Shown here: piece after piece, positions 40,360 to 49,570 of the stretch
Layout of the letters: each line of letters starts with the position of its first letter
How positions within the stretch are numbered: position 1 is the first letter of the stretch
NCBI RefSeq assembly: GCF_001021975.1
Contig: NZ_CP009928.1
Location: 4,344,001-4,408,000 of the forward strand
Length of the DNA stretch: 64,000 nt
Origin: Chryseobacterium gallinarum
Lineage (GTDB): Bacteria > Bacteroidota > Bacteroidia > Flavobacteriales > Weeksellaceae
Reading direction: 5' to 3'
The notes under the pieces: model-generated
The model's input: only the letters and a program-made list of their open reading frames with translations
Told to the model about the DNA's origin: nothing
The model's database searches: none
Program-made: the position numbers and the translations under genes

Positions 40360-40391
40360 CCGCGGCTGCTTCTGTTCAGAAGCAGCCGCGG
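40360..40391. terminator. Perfect 15-bp G+C-rich hairpin between convergent genes
   Basis: CCGCGGCTGCTTCTG pairs perfectly with CAGAAGCAGCCGCGG around TT. It lies between the converging HAD and M28 genes. No T tract follows on either strand, so it may be an RNA stabiliser or a Rho-independent terminator of unusual form. Confidence 0.6.
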
Positions 40392-40415
40392 ACATGAATC
40401 ATTACTATTTAATTG

Positions 40416-41987
40416 TTATTTATAATCTTTTGAGCTTCTTCTCGGCTCTTTAGCTTCCGGCCATTTTATTGTTTCCCCTTTATCATCCTGAGGCATTACT
40501 CTTTTCTCTCTATTGGCAAATTCCGGATCTTCAGAAGCCATATAAGCCAATGCTGCAGTCAAAACCACATTGTTTTTTACCTCGTCGAAAACAATTTTAT
40601 CATAGGTATCTTTTGTAGTATGCCATGTATAGCCGAAATATCCCCAGTTCAAAGAACCTAAAGAAATTCCCGGTACTCCAGCCGCTACAAATGAGGCATG
40701 GTCAGAACCTCCACCGCCAGGCATTCCGGGGAAATCTGTTTTGATATGACTTCTTACCGCCTTCGGAACCCCGTCCAGCCATCTTCCTATATAATCATAT
40801 GCTTTTACAAATCCCTGGCCGCTTATGTTTACGACACGACCCGTCCCGTTATCCTGGTTGAAAGCGGCCTGTACCCCTTTTATGATCTGAGGATTATCTG
40901 CTACAAATCCTCTGGAGCCGTTTAGTCCCTGCTCTTCGCTTCCCCAAAGCCCGATAACAATTGTTCTTTTATTATTGGGATAATATTTTTTCAGGATTCT
41001 CATGGCTTCAAGCATGGTAATTGTTCCGGTTCCGTTATCTGTAGCTCCTTGTGCTCCATCCCATGAATCAAGGTGAGCAGAAAGGATGACGTATTCCTCC
41101 GGCTTCTCTTTCCCTTTGATCATCCCAATGGTGTTGAAGCTTTTAGCCTCCGGAAGAACTTTAGACTGTGCATCAATTTTAATTTTGGGCTGTGCCCCGT
41201 TCTCAGCCATTCTGTAAAGCATTCCATAGTCTTCAACATCGATATCAATCATCGGAATCTTGGTTGTTTTGGCTCCGAAAATCCTGTTGGCTCCCATAAT
41301 TCCTGTCCAGTTTGAAATAGCAATTCCTGCAGCTCCGGATTTTTCTAAAGCTTCAGGAAGGGTGTTATTATCATAGCCGATATTCTTGATATAGGAACTG
41401 AAATCTTTAGCTGCCTGTTCTTTTTCTGCTTTCAGTTTTTCGTAGAGTTCAGGGGTTGCAAATTCCTTGATCTGCTCATCAGAACGTCCGATTTTCTGGT
41501 ATTGTGCCATCAGCACTATTTTTCCTTTTACAGAAGGAAGCCACTTATCAAACTCCGCTTTAGTAGAAACCTTAGGAAGAATGATTACCTCTGCTTCTAC
41601 CGCTTTTTTAGTTGACGGACTCCAGGCAAGCTGCGTTGCAGCTAATGATTTTACCCTTGGATACACCATATCTACATGGGTAGTTCCTCTTTGCCATCCT
41701 TTCCATGTTCCAAACTGCTGAAGATGGGCATCTACTCCCCAGGAGCGGAGTTTAGCCGCACTCCATTCGTTGGCGGCCAACATTTCAGGGGTTCCTACAA
41801 GCCGGGGACCTATCCCGTCCAGCAGCTCGTAAGCCATTTTTTCCAACTGTGAATTGTTGTTTACTTCATCTACAAAACTTTTTACGATAGGATCAAGCCT
41901 CTCATTCGGGTCTACCTTTACCTGAGCCCATGAAAACTGGGCAGCCAGCATTATTGCAGGCACTGCAAAAAATCTATTTAACCTCAT
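40416..41987 (-). CDS. M28 family zinc metallopeptidase (secreted)
   Basis: Exported 523-residue peptidase with a signal peptide ending in SWAQ. A PA-type insert precedes the M28 core. Zinc ligands and catalytic residues are in HLDSWDGAQGATDNGTG, in GLWGSEEQGLNGS with the catalytic and metal-binding glutamates, and in GGGSDHASF. Relatives are carboxypeptidase Q-like dipeptidases. Probably periplasmic, cleaving short peptides. Confidence 0.9.
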   Translation of the reverse strand: MRLNRFFAVPAIMLAAQFSWAQVKVDPNERLDPIVKSFVDEVNNNSQLEKMAYELLDGIGPRLVGTPEMLAANEWSAAKLRSWGVDAHLQQFGTWKGWQRGTTHVDMVYPRVKSLAATQLAWSPSTKKAVEAEVIILPKVSTKAEFDKWLPSVKGKIVLMAQYQKIGRSDEQIKEFATPELYEKLKAEKEQAAKDFSSYIKNIGYDNNTLPEALEKSGAAGIAISNWTGIMGANRIFGAKTTKIPMIDIDVEDYGMLYRMAENGAQPKIKIDAQSKVLPEAKSFNTIGMIKGKEKPEEYVILSAHLDSWDGAQGATDNGTGTITMLEAMRILKKYYPNNKRTIVIGLWGSEEQGLNGSRGFVADNPQIIKGVQAAFNQDNGTGRVVNISGQGFVKAYDYIGRWLDGVPKAVRSHIKTDFPGMPGGGGSDHASFVAAGVPGISLGSLNWGYFGYTWHTTKDTYDKIVFDEVKNNVVLTAALAYMASEDPEFANREKRVMPQDDKGETIKWPEAKEPRRSSKDYK

Positions 41988-42145
41988 AATATATATTGAT
42001 TGCTTAAAGATAAAAGAATTTAAGGAGATAATGAAAAATCAGACATAAAAAAGTACGTACAGAAGGATATTCTGAACACTTTCCTCATTTATAAATTAAA
42101 TTATCAATCCCTTTGTGAAGTTCACCGTATATCTCTGAGGAAAAA

Positions 42146-43291
42146 TTATTTTTGATTAACAAATGCCTGTTCTTCCGCAGAAAGTAATATTGTTTCTGTT
42201 TTTTCTTCTTTCACAGGTACATTTTCCCAGATGCTCACTTTAAAATTCACTTTCGGATCGAGTCCTTTATCAGTTTTGTTAAAAGTGTTATAGATGATTT
42301 CACGGCTGAACTTTCTGACATGGGTTTCATCCTTGTAGAAAATGGTAAATTTATCTCCTTCAAGTCTGGTAAGTGCAGGAACATATACTCCGTCTTTCTT
42401 GTAGAAGTCAAAGATAAGGATGCCATCACCCAACTTATACATAAATTCCCGGCCATCTGTTCCCGTTTTTTTCATGGTAGGATAATCGCTCTGGAAATAA
42501 TGATTTTCAAAATAAGTAATCACCTTATCCGCCTTGTTATATTTAAATTCCCCTTCCATCTGCGCACCGTTCCCGGATTGAATCTTAAAGGCAATCACCT
42601 GCTCATCTCCTTCTTCAAAGAGCAGCCTTCCTGAGTATTTACACTCTTTCATTTTCAGGTGCTGCTGCATTCTGTAAAGCTCATAATTCAAGAAAAAATT
42701 GCCCAGTTGTTCGTGAGAAAATTCATCTGTTCTTCCTGAAAGCACAGTACCGGATTTATCATTTTTAAAATATTTTACATTATTGAGCTGCATCTGAAGG
42801 ATATCATCATAATTCTTGCGGATACCATCTTTAAAATTATAGCGATTACTTTTACTCCATAATTTGGCTTCTGCAATTACCAGAAAAAACAGCTTATCAT
42901 TATCAAGATTTTTTTCTTTATAAACGATATCGTAAAGGGAAGGTCCACTGTAGTAACGTTTATCGTAGTTCTTGCTTACATCATCAAAGATTTTTCTGAT
43001 ATCCACATTGATGATCTTAATTTCATCAATATTTTTATAAATAGGTTTAAGCTTGATCTCCGCAATGAAAACCGGAACTTTTTCTGTTTGAAATCCTGAG
43101 GCTGAAACTTCAAAATCTCCTGCATCCTGGCCAAGAGGTGCAAAACCATCTTCATTGGAATAAATGATCTGATCCCGGAGTATGATCCTGGCATTTGAAA
43201 CCGGGTTTCCGTTTTCGGCATCTACAATTCTTATTTTCTGTGCAGAAACAGCATAAAAAAAGAAAATAAATAAAAAATAAAAGAACTTCAT
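42146..43291 (-). CDS. Secreted protein with carboxypeptidase-regulatory-like domain
   Basis: A 381-residue exported protein. The signal peptide ends in AVSAQ. Residues 20-85 form a CarboxypepD_reg-like beta sandwich (IRIVDAENGNPVSNARIILRDQ), as in TonB-linked and surface proteins of Bacteroidetes. The rest has no motif I can name. It lies on the strand of the M28 peptidase, 158 nt upstream of it. Confidence 0.7.
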   Translation of the reverse strand: MKFFYFLFIFFFYAVSAQKIRIVDAENGNPVSNARIILRDQIIYSNEDGFAPLGQDAGDFEVSASGFQTEKVPVFIAEIKLKPIYKNIDEIKIINVDIRKIFDDVSKNYDKRYYSGPSLYDIVYKEKNLDNDKLFFLVIAEAKLWSKSNRYNFKDGIRKNYDDILQMQLNNVKYFKNDKSGTVLSGRTDEFSHEQLGNFFLNYELYRMQQHLKMKECKYSGRLLFEEGDEQVIAFKIQSGNGAQMEGEFKYNKADKVITYFENHYFQSDYPTMKKTGTDGREFMYKLGDGILIFDFYKKDGVYVPALTRLEGDKFTIFYKDETHVRKFSREIIYNTFNKTDKGLDPKVNFKVSIWENVPVKEEKTETILLSAEEQAFVNQK

Positions 43292-43430
43292 GGTTATTGG
43301 TATTATTAGTTTTTAAAATAAACAGCGCAAATATATACCAGAAGTATAAAGAAAGATAAATTTTTAAAATAATTTAATACTATTTAACGCTAATTTTGGA
43401 TTCAGTATAAAGGACCTCAATTCAATGCAC

Positions 43431-43454
43431 AAAAAAACCGGCTCCAAAAGCCGG
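43431..43454 (-). terminator. Intrinsic terminator of the H1-like histone gene
   Basis: On the minus strand CCGGCT pairs with AGCCGG and is followed by seven T residues. Confidence 0.85.
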
Positions 43455-43465
43455 CTAAAGGTGAA

Positions 43466-43642
43466 TTACTTCTTAGATTCTTCTACAGAAACTTTTCTGA
43501 AATCCTTGAACAGTTTGCTTAGTTCCAAAGCTGCTTTACGAGCTCTTGTTCCTGCTGCTTTGTTCCCTTTTTCCGCTTGTTGGTTTGCCTCAGTAGTGAA
43601 CGCTTCAAATTCTGCGTTGATTTTTTCAATTAGTTCTTTCAT
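43466..43642 (-). CDS. Histone H1-like protein (Hc1 type)
   Basis: A 58-residue lysine- and alanine-rich protein resembling bacterial histone H1/Hc1 proteins common in Flavobacteriia (KGNKAAGTRARKAALELSKLFKDFRK). It may bind DNA in the nucleoid. The start at 43642 (MKELIEK) is preferred over an in-frame codon eight positions upstream, since the conserved part begins there. Followed by a terminator. Confidence 0.82.
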   Translation of the reverse strand: MKELIEKINAEFEAFTTEANQQAEKGNKAAGTRARKAALELSKLFKDFRKVSVEESKK

Positions 43643-43881
43643 TATATTTAAAAATTTAGGCTGCAAATATAGGTTTTATGGTAATTCCAGCCTAGTAGCA
43701 AAGAAAAAAGTTTGGGCAAAATGACTGAAATTTTAGCATATTTCTATCCTTGAACCGATTTTTATCGATGTATTAATTGCTATTGTATGGATAACCTGTA
43801 CTGACGGTTTTATCTTTTCTACTTCAAAACGGAATCTCAGCTATAGATTTTTGTGTTAAATTTGGGAAAACGACTTAATCC

Positions 43882-45366
43882 ATGTTCAAAAAATTAATTT
43901 TCCTGATATTTATACTTCCGCTTATTGCTTATTCTCAAAATAAAATCAGCTATAAAGTATATTATGATGAAGACCTTTCAAAAAATGGTTTAAAAGTGCG
44001 GGTAGATTATACATTAAAAAAAGCATCAGATACATTATCTTTCTATTATGCAAATGAAAACTGGGGCGAGAATGAGCTTTTTAAAAACCTTGTTTTGTTA
44101 AAGGAGGACAATCCTGATATTATATTTGAGAGTAAACCTAAAGACAACAAAATAAAGATCCGTCAGAAAAAAGGAACTCACTTTTCTCTGGTGTATCATA
44201 TTAAGCAGGATTTTACTGATCCCAGCTATAAAATCTTTAACCGACCGAGAATCAACAACACTTTCTTTCATGTTTTAGGTAAGAATCTTTTTATGGTTCC
44301 GGTCTCTTTTACAGAGATGCCGGATGAGCAGGAATTTCAATTCGTTATTGAATGGATAGCTTTCCCAAAAAAATTCACACTCCATAATAATTTTGCATCT
44401 CAAGTTCAACAACAGAAAATTAAGACTGCTCTTTGGAGCGGCTTTTATAATTCTTTATTTATTGGTGGTGATTACAGGTTTTATTCTTTTACAATACATG
44501 ATAAGCCTGTCTATTTTGCTTTGAGAGATGAATGGAGTAACGGTTTCACCGATGATTTCCTGTTTTCTAACCTGAAGAAGGCCATACATTCTCAAAGGGA
44601 TTTCTGGAAAGACTATGATCAGGATTATTTTACTGTTATCATGACTCCCACTGTTTCACAAAAAGACAGTTTATATAAAGGTTACAGCACTACAGGTTCC
44701 GCTATTAAAAATGCATTTATAATCCAAGGAACCAATAATCCTTTCAATGACAAGGATTCTTATCTGTATCTCTTTCATCATGAGTTAATGCATGAGTGGA
44801 TCGGAAATACGATTCAAAACAAACATGAAGAACTGAATTATTGGTTCAGTGAAGGCTTTACTGATTATTATACCTACAAAAACAGGTTAAGAATAAAGGA
44901 CCTCTCAATGGATGAGTGGCAAAAATTGTTTAATCATGAAATCCTTAAGGCCCATTGGAAGAATCCTGAGAGAAATATTCCTAATTATAAAATAAAGGAT
45001 GATTTCTGGAAAAGCAGAAATGTAGAAAAAATCCCTTACAGACGAGGCGCTATTTTTGCCCTTTGGCTTGATAATCAAATCATACTGAAAACCCGCTATA
45101 AAAAATCTTTAGATGATTTGATGCGAGATTTGCTGAAAACCTGTAAAGAGAAGAAAATAAAGTTTACAGACGAGCTTTTTATTGAGTTTGTTCAAAAGTA
45201 CCTGGATCAGGACATCTCTTATTTCTTTCAGAAACATATTCTCAACGGTGAAGATATTGATCTTCCTAAAGAAAAATGGATAGAAGGTTTTGCTTTCCGG
45301 GTTACTGATGGAGTTCCACAGCTGGAAATTGATCACAGTAAAAATGAGAAGTACCTGATTGAATAA
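43882..45366 (+). CDS. M1-like gluzincin aminopeptidase family protein
   Basis: A 494-residue exported protein with an N-terminal signal peptide (LIFLIFILPLIAYSQ). The zinc site is HHELMHEWIGNTI with a downstream glutamate in WFSEGFTDYY, matching HExxH...E of M1/M61 peptidases. The N-terminal half resembles an M1-type beta domain. It is shorter than typical M1 enzymes, lacking a long C-terminal helical domain. Probably a periplasmic peptidase. Confidence 0.82.
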   Translation: MFKKLIFLIFILPLIAYSQNKISYKVYYDEDLSKNGLKVRVDYTLKKASDTLSFYYANENWGENELFKNLVLLKEDNPDIIFESKPKDNKIKIRQKKGTHFSLVYHIKQDFTDPSYKIFNRPRINNTFFHVLGKNLFMVPVSFTEMPDEQEFQFVIEWIAFPKKFTLHNNFASQVQQQKIKTALWSGFYNSLFIGGDYRFYSFTIHDKPVYFALRDEWSNGFTDDFLFSNLKKAIHSQRDFWKDYDQDYFTVIMTPTVSQKDSLYKGYSTTGSAIKNAFIIQGTNNPFNDKDSYLYLFHHELMHEWIGNTIQNKHEELNYWFSEGFTDYYTYKNRLRIKDLSMDEWQKLFNHEILKAHWKNPERNIPNYKIKDDFWKSRNVEKIPYRRGAIFALWLDNQIILKTRYKKSLDDLMRDLLKTCKEKKIKFTDELFIEFVQKYLDQDISYFFQKHILNGEDIDLPKEKWIEGFAFRVTDGVPQLEIDHSKNEKYLIE

Positions 45367-45686
45367 TGAAGGATTCTATATTTTATCAGAACTCTTTCAT
45401 CATATTTTTCATCCTATATAAATCCATAGTTTTTTTCCTGTTTATTCTAACAGATGAATACTTTCCGGAGTAATTCTTTCTGCAAAAACAACCCGGAAAT
45501 GATGATCATATTTACCTGTAAAGGAAAATGTTTTCACGGATTACTTCCGCATTGTTCTTAAGATTAATTTTTGCGGAATTAAAAGGTCTCCGGGAACGGC
45601 TGTACTAAAAGAAGCTGATTCCGAAATTCTTAACCATCTGTATCCTTTCTGCATGAATTAATGTCATAATTTTGCAGAAAAAAAGA
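45367..45686. other. Intergenic stretch without a complete gene
   Basis: About 320 bp. The minus strand has a 31-codon fragment (45442-45537) that reads like a protein C-terminus but has no start region, a possible gene remnant. Otherwise nothing is seen. Confidence 0.5.
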
Positions 45687-46193
45687 ATGGAAATCATTTC
45701 AAAATTTATGATCGGTTCTGAAGAAGGAATCTCTGATCTTATCACCATCATCGATTCTTCAGTGTATGCCCTGCATAAGGATTTTGTCTCTGAAGAAGAT
45801 ATCAGGCAATATATCAATAACGAAATAGATCCGAGAAAGATGATCAATGAACTGAACAATCTTTCCAACCAGCTGGTCATGACCTACGCTGATCAGCAGC
45901 CCGCAGGATACAGCTTGATCAAAAGCGGCTCTGTATATCCGGGCATTGTTGCAGGAAAAAGAGCTACAGAGATTAGTTTTGTGATTATTCCCGATTTTAA
46001 TACCCCGGAAATCAGGCAATCGTTATGGAAAAAGTGCAGGGCAGCAGTAAGCTTTACAGATGAGATCTGGATCAATATGCTGGCTCATGATCCTCTCCTG
46101 GAATTTTTAAAGGAAAACGGCTTTACCCAAATTGATACTGCACAAACCGGACCTTTCAGTCTTCCTTCCTGCATTTTAAAAATGGAAATTTAA
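45687..46193 (+). CDS. Hypothetical protein, possibly GNAT acetyltransferase-like
   Basis: A 168-residue cytosolic protein. The order of elements (N-terminal helix pair, AGYSLIKSG, ATEISFVIIPDF, then a C-terminal LAHDPLLEFLKENGFTQI) resembles a GNAT fold, but the acetyl-CoA loop is not clear. ATG at 45687 is preferred over TTG five codons upstream. It lies just before an AraC regulator on the same strand. Confidence 0.6.
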   Translation: MEIISKFMIGSEEGISDLITIIDSSVYALHKDFVSEEDIRQYINNEIDPRKMINELNNLSNQLVMTYADQQPAGYSLIKSGSVYPGIVAGKRATEISFVIIPDFNTPEIRQSLWKKCRAAVSFTDEIWINMLAHDPLLEFLKENGFTQIDTAQTGPFSLPSCILKMEI

Positions 46194-46270
46194 ATGGCCA
46201 TGAGAAAACCAATCTGTTTCATGCAATAAAAATTATATTCCGTATCTTTGATTTTTATAATTTTTATCTC

Positions 46271-47188
46271 ATGAGTGATCAACTGGAAACCATTGAAGAT
46301 TATTATAACCGCATCCGTAAGAATCAGGTAAAGGTATTTGATTCCGATGATTTTGAAACGGGAAAGTCCCATTTCAATATTTCAATGCGGAAGTATTGCA
46401 GTTTTAAAAGTCCCTACAACCGTCGTGATTATTATAAAGTAAGCTTTATCCTAGGAAAAGGCACCTTCCAATATGGTTCCCACCAGATCTATATAGACCG
46501 CCCTACCCTGTTTTTCCCTTCTCCCAATATTCCTTATTCGTGGGAATGTGACGGGGAACAGGAAGGCTACTTCTGCTTATTCAATCAGGAGTTTTTTCAT
46601 GGAAATCCGGAATTCAATCTGTTTAAAAAAACTTCCCTTTTCAAAGAATGGAGCAAGCCGGTTGTATTTCTGACGGAAGAACAAACCCAGCTTGCCACTC
46701 TATATTTTGAGCAAATGTATAAGCTCAATAATTCAACTTATCCGTTCCGTTGCAGCAGCATTAAAAGCCACCTGGCATCCGTCCTGCACCTCGGCCTGGA
46801 AAACCGGGTGGAAGATATTCATCCTGATGAGCTCCCTGCTAATGTCCGGCTGTACAGATTATTCGATGAACTGCTCAATAAGCAGTTTCCTTTAGATTCT
46901 CCGGCTTATCCTCTGGTATTGAGAACTCCTGCTGATTTTGCCGCACACCTTAACGTACATGTCAATCATTTAAATTCTTCGGTAAAATCCGTCACCAACC
47001 TGACCACAACGCAGATTATTAAGGAAAGAATGTTTGAAGAATCTAAAAACCTGCTGAAATATACCAATTGGGATATTGCCGAGGTTGGCTATACTTTAGG
47101 CTTTGAACAACCTTCTCATTTTAATAATTTTTTTAAAAAACATGCACAAACTTCTCCTTTAAAGTTTAAAAATCATTCTAATATTTGA
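46271..47188 (+). CDS. AraC family transcriptional regulator
   Basis: A 305-residue regulator, paralogue of the one at 16.2 kb. It has a cupin-like N-domain (YYKVSFILGKG, LFFPSPNIPYSW) and a C-terminal AraC HTH (WDIAEVGYTLGFEQPSHFNNFFKK). It precedes a drug-type MFS transporter by about 60 nt and probably controls it. The inducer is unknown. Confidence 0.88.
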   Translation: MSDQLETIEDYYNRIRKNQVKVFDSDDFETGKSHFNISMRKYCSFKSPYNRRDYYKVSFILGKGTFQYGSHQIYIDRPTLFFPSPNIPYSWECDGEQEGYFCLFNQEFFHGNPEFNLFKKTSLFKEWSKPVVFLTEEQTQLATLYFEQMYKLNNSTYPFRCSSIKSHLASVLHLGLENRVEDIHPDELPANVRLYRLFDELLNKQFPLDSPAYPLVLRTPADFAAHLNVHVNHLNSSVKSVTNLTTTQIIKERMFEESKNLLKYTNWDIAEVGYTLGFEQPSHFNNFFKKHAQTSPLKFKNHSNI

Positions 47189-47249
47189 TTTTTGTAATTT
47201 TTACTTTGTCTTTTAAAATTGAATTTAGCATTTCTTGACCTATTTTTGC

Positions 47250-48473
47250 ATGGTAAAAATGAAGAATATGTTGAGAGCAGCATCTGAACAACGCATCAGA
47301 TTAATAACCATTATGGCCTTTGTGTCTATCCCTCTTTCGGGGTTTGTCACTGATATTTATTTGCCATCCTTTCCTTCTATGGCCAAAGAAATGATGGTTT
47401 CGGAAAAAGACATCCAGATCACCTTAACCTCTTACCTGCTGAGCTATGGAATTTCCCAGTTGTTTGTAGGAGGAATCCTGGACAGTATCGGAAGATACCG
47501 ACCCAAACTACTTGCCTTATTTCTTTTGGTCATAAGCAGTATCCTGATTACCATGACAAACAGCATAGCAATAATCTGCCTGCTGCGTATACTTCAGGGA
47601 GCAGCGGTTTCCGTACTGGTAGTAGCCACCCGTGCCATTTTTGTAGATATTTATGATGCTGAAAAGGTAAAGCATTACCTGAGCTACTTTACGATCGTAT
47701 GGTCTTGTGGTCCTATTCTGGCTCCTTTCCTCGGAGGATACCTTGAGAAACTTTTTAACTGGCATGCCAACTTTTACTTCCTTGCTTTTTATGCCGGATT
47801 TTTATTTTTATTTGAATGGTTTTTCAGTGGGGAAAGCCTTCCTGAAAAGAAAAAGCTTAACCTTTCTGAAAATATCAGCCTGTATAAAATGATGCTGAAA
47901 AACAGAATCTTTATGTTAGGTATATTTATTTTAGGGTTAAGTTATTCTATTGTAATGCTGTTCAATATCACCGGACCGTTTATTATTGAAAACACCTTTC
48001 ATTTTACGCCTGTTGTTATCGGGTATTGTACTCTTATCTTAGGGTTCTCATGGATGATTGGCGGGTTTATAGGAAAACGCAGGCTTGCATTGGACTTCAA
48101 ACCCAGAATCCTGCTGCCCATTTTGTTACAGCTTGCTTTAATTGCTGCATTAATTATTATCAGCAATTTTGCACAAAGTCTTTTCATCATGATTCCTTTT
48201 GCTTTTTTTATTCATATTTGTTCAGGAATCCTGTTTACCTCTTTTTTCACAACAAGTATGCTGTATTTTCCTAAAAATGCAGGAACAGCCGGTGGACTGA
48301 TGGGAGGCCTGGTTTATGTAATCACCTCTGTCAGCAGTTTTATTATCTCCGTCACAGGAACCGTCACAGAACAAACAGGTCTGGCATGGCGATACCTGAT
48401 CATTGCGCTTTTCCTTCTGGGGATCATCCTCATTATGCATCGGGCCGTACAAAAAGAAAAAGCAGGGAATTAA
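47250..48473 (+). CDS. Bcr/CflA-type multidrug MFS transporter
   Basis: A 407-residue inner-membrane protein with about 12 membrane segments. The opening SIPLSGFVTDIYLPSFPSMA is the Bcr/CflA drug-resistance signature, and motif A region SYGISQLFVGGILDSIGRYRPK follows. The ATG at 47250 is preferred over an upstream TTG. It forms a unit with the AraC gene before it. Exports drugs or metabolites by proton antiport; the substrate is not known. Confidence 0.88.
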   Translation: MVKMKNMLRAASEQRIRLITIMAFVSIPLSGFVTDIYLPSFPSMAKEMMVSEKDIQITLTSYLLSYGISQLFVGGILDSIGRYRPKLLALFLLVISSILITMTNSIAIICLLRILQGAAVSVLVVATRAIFVDIYDAEKVKHYLSYFTIVWSCGPILAPFLGGYLEKLFNWHANFYFLAFYAGFLFLFEWFFSGESLPEKKKLNLSENISLYKMMLKNRIFMLGIFILGLSYSIVMLFNITGPFIIENTFHFTPVVIGYCTLILGFSWMIGGFIGKRRLALDFKPRILLPILLQLALIAALIIISNFAQSLFIMIPFAFFIHICSGILFTSFFTTSMLYFPKNAGTAGGLMGGLVYVITSVSSFIISVTGTVTEQTGLAWRYLIIALFLLGIILIMHRAVQKEKAGN

Positions 48474-48503
48474 TCTCTGCTTTTTTATTGCATACCTGTA
48501 TCT

Positions 48504-48857
48504 CTATTGTAAACTTTCCAGGTATTCTTTCAGAATAACCGGATGACAATGCTCCTGGTCTTTTGCAGCATATACGAGTGTTATTTTTTCCTGATCTTTG
48601 TGATGTTCCAGAAATTTCTTCCCGAAATCATTCTTTTGAAGCTCTTGCCAGTATTTTTCAGAAAACTCTTTCCATAATTCAGGGTCATGGTGAAACCACT
48701 TCCTGAGTTCGGAAGAAGGAGCCAGGTCTTTGTTCCATTCATCAATTTCTGCATGTTCTTTAGAAAGTCCCCGCGGCCAGAGGCGGTCTACCAAGACACG
48801 GTACCCATCTGTAGGTAAAGGAGTTTCATATACACGTTTCAATACAATTGCAGACAT
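48504..48857 (-). CDS. DUF488 family protein (YeaO-like)
   Basis: A 117-residue soluble protein. The motif RVLVDRLWPRGLSKEHA and the downstream WFHHDPELWKEFSEKYWQEL are diagnostic for DUF488. Function unknown. It converges with the MFS gene. Confidence 0.88.
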   Translation of the reverse strand: MSAIVLKRVYETPLPTDGYRVLVDRLWPRGLSKEHAEIDEWNKDLAPSSELRKWFHHDPELWKEFSEKYWQELQKNDFGKKFLEHHKDQEKITLVYAAKDQEHCHPVILKEYLESLQ

Positions 48858-49021
48858 AGGATTCTTTTTAAATTAAAATAGCATTCTTACCGTATCTCTT
48901 CACTGTTTGAGTAAAGCAGCAAATATTGTTCCTGTAGCAAAACTGAACCTTACTTATCCAAACTGATCAATATTTTCTGATCTGTACAGAGGACACACTT
49001 TTTTTAAGAACCTCAACACTT

Positions 49022-49058
49022 AATTAGTTTTAATTTAAACTAATTTTCCGTATATTTG
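49022..49058 (+). promoter_or_regulatory. MarR operator and promoter
   Basis: AATTAGTTT and AAACTAATT (49022-49045) form a perfect 9-bp-arm palindrome around TAATTT. A TATATTTG -7 box (49051-49058) lies 5 nt downstream, about 40 nt before the marR start. A dimeric MarR protein sitting here would cover the -33 region, so auto-repression of the marR-usp unit is likely. Confidence 0.7.
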
Positions 49059-49099
49059 TTAGAACCGGATTCAGATTTTAACGGTTTTATATTAGCAAT

Positions 49100-49558
49100 A
49101 TGCCTGGAGAAGGAAATACCATTTCAGTAGTGGCTTTAGAGTTGGGTCTTGCAATGAGTGAGATGAAAAGCCGTTTGCGGCAGAAAATCCAGACCAGAAT
49201 TAATGAATATGATCCGGATCTTTCTTTTGAGCTGATTGAGGTCCTGGGAATTTTATCCCGGGATAACGGGATTAACCAGCAGGAAATCAGTAATAAGGTA
49301 AGTAAGGATAAATCCAGTATCACCTATCTTATCAACAGCCTTGTGAAGCGGGGTCTGGTAGAACGGACCGAAGATAAAAATGACAGGAGGAATAAACAGG
49401 TCTTTCTTACTTCAAAAGGGAAAGAGATTATAGAAACTGTATATCCATGGGCATTGGAGCTATATAAAAAGGCTGCCGGTGAAATCAGTGAAAATGAGAT
49501 CAACAATGCCCTGCTTTTGATAAAAAGAATGACTTCCAATCTCGAAAATCAGGATTAA
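49100..49558 (+). CDS. MarR family transcriptional regulator
   Basis: A 152-residue winged-helix regulator. The recognition helix region is INQQEISNKVSKDKSSITYLINSLVKRGLVERTEDKNDRRNKQVFLT. It lies 12 nt before a universal stress protein gene, so both form one unit. The palindromic operator upstream suggests auto-regulation. Ligand unknown. Confidence 0.9.
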   Translation: MPGEGNTISVVALELGLAMSEMKSRLRQKIQTRINEYDPDLSFELIEVLGILSRDNGINQQEISNKVSKDKSSITYLINSLVKRGLVERTEDKNDRRNKQVFLTSKGKEIIETVYPWALELYKKAAGEISENEINNALLLIKRMTSNLENQD

Positions 49559-49570
49559 AATTTTTATAGT

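Noticed and set aside
45442-45537. 31-codon minus-strand frame reading like a protein C-terminus
   Set aside because: No start region and a stop just upstream; at best a gene remnant, with no family recognised.
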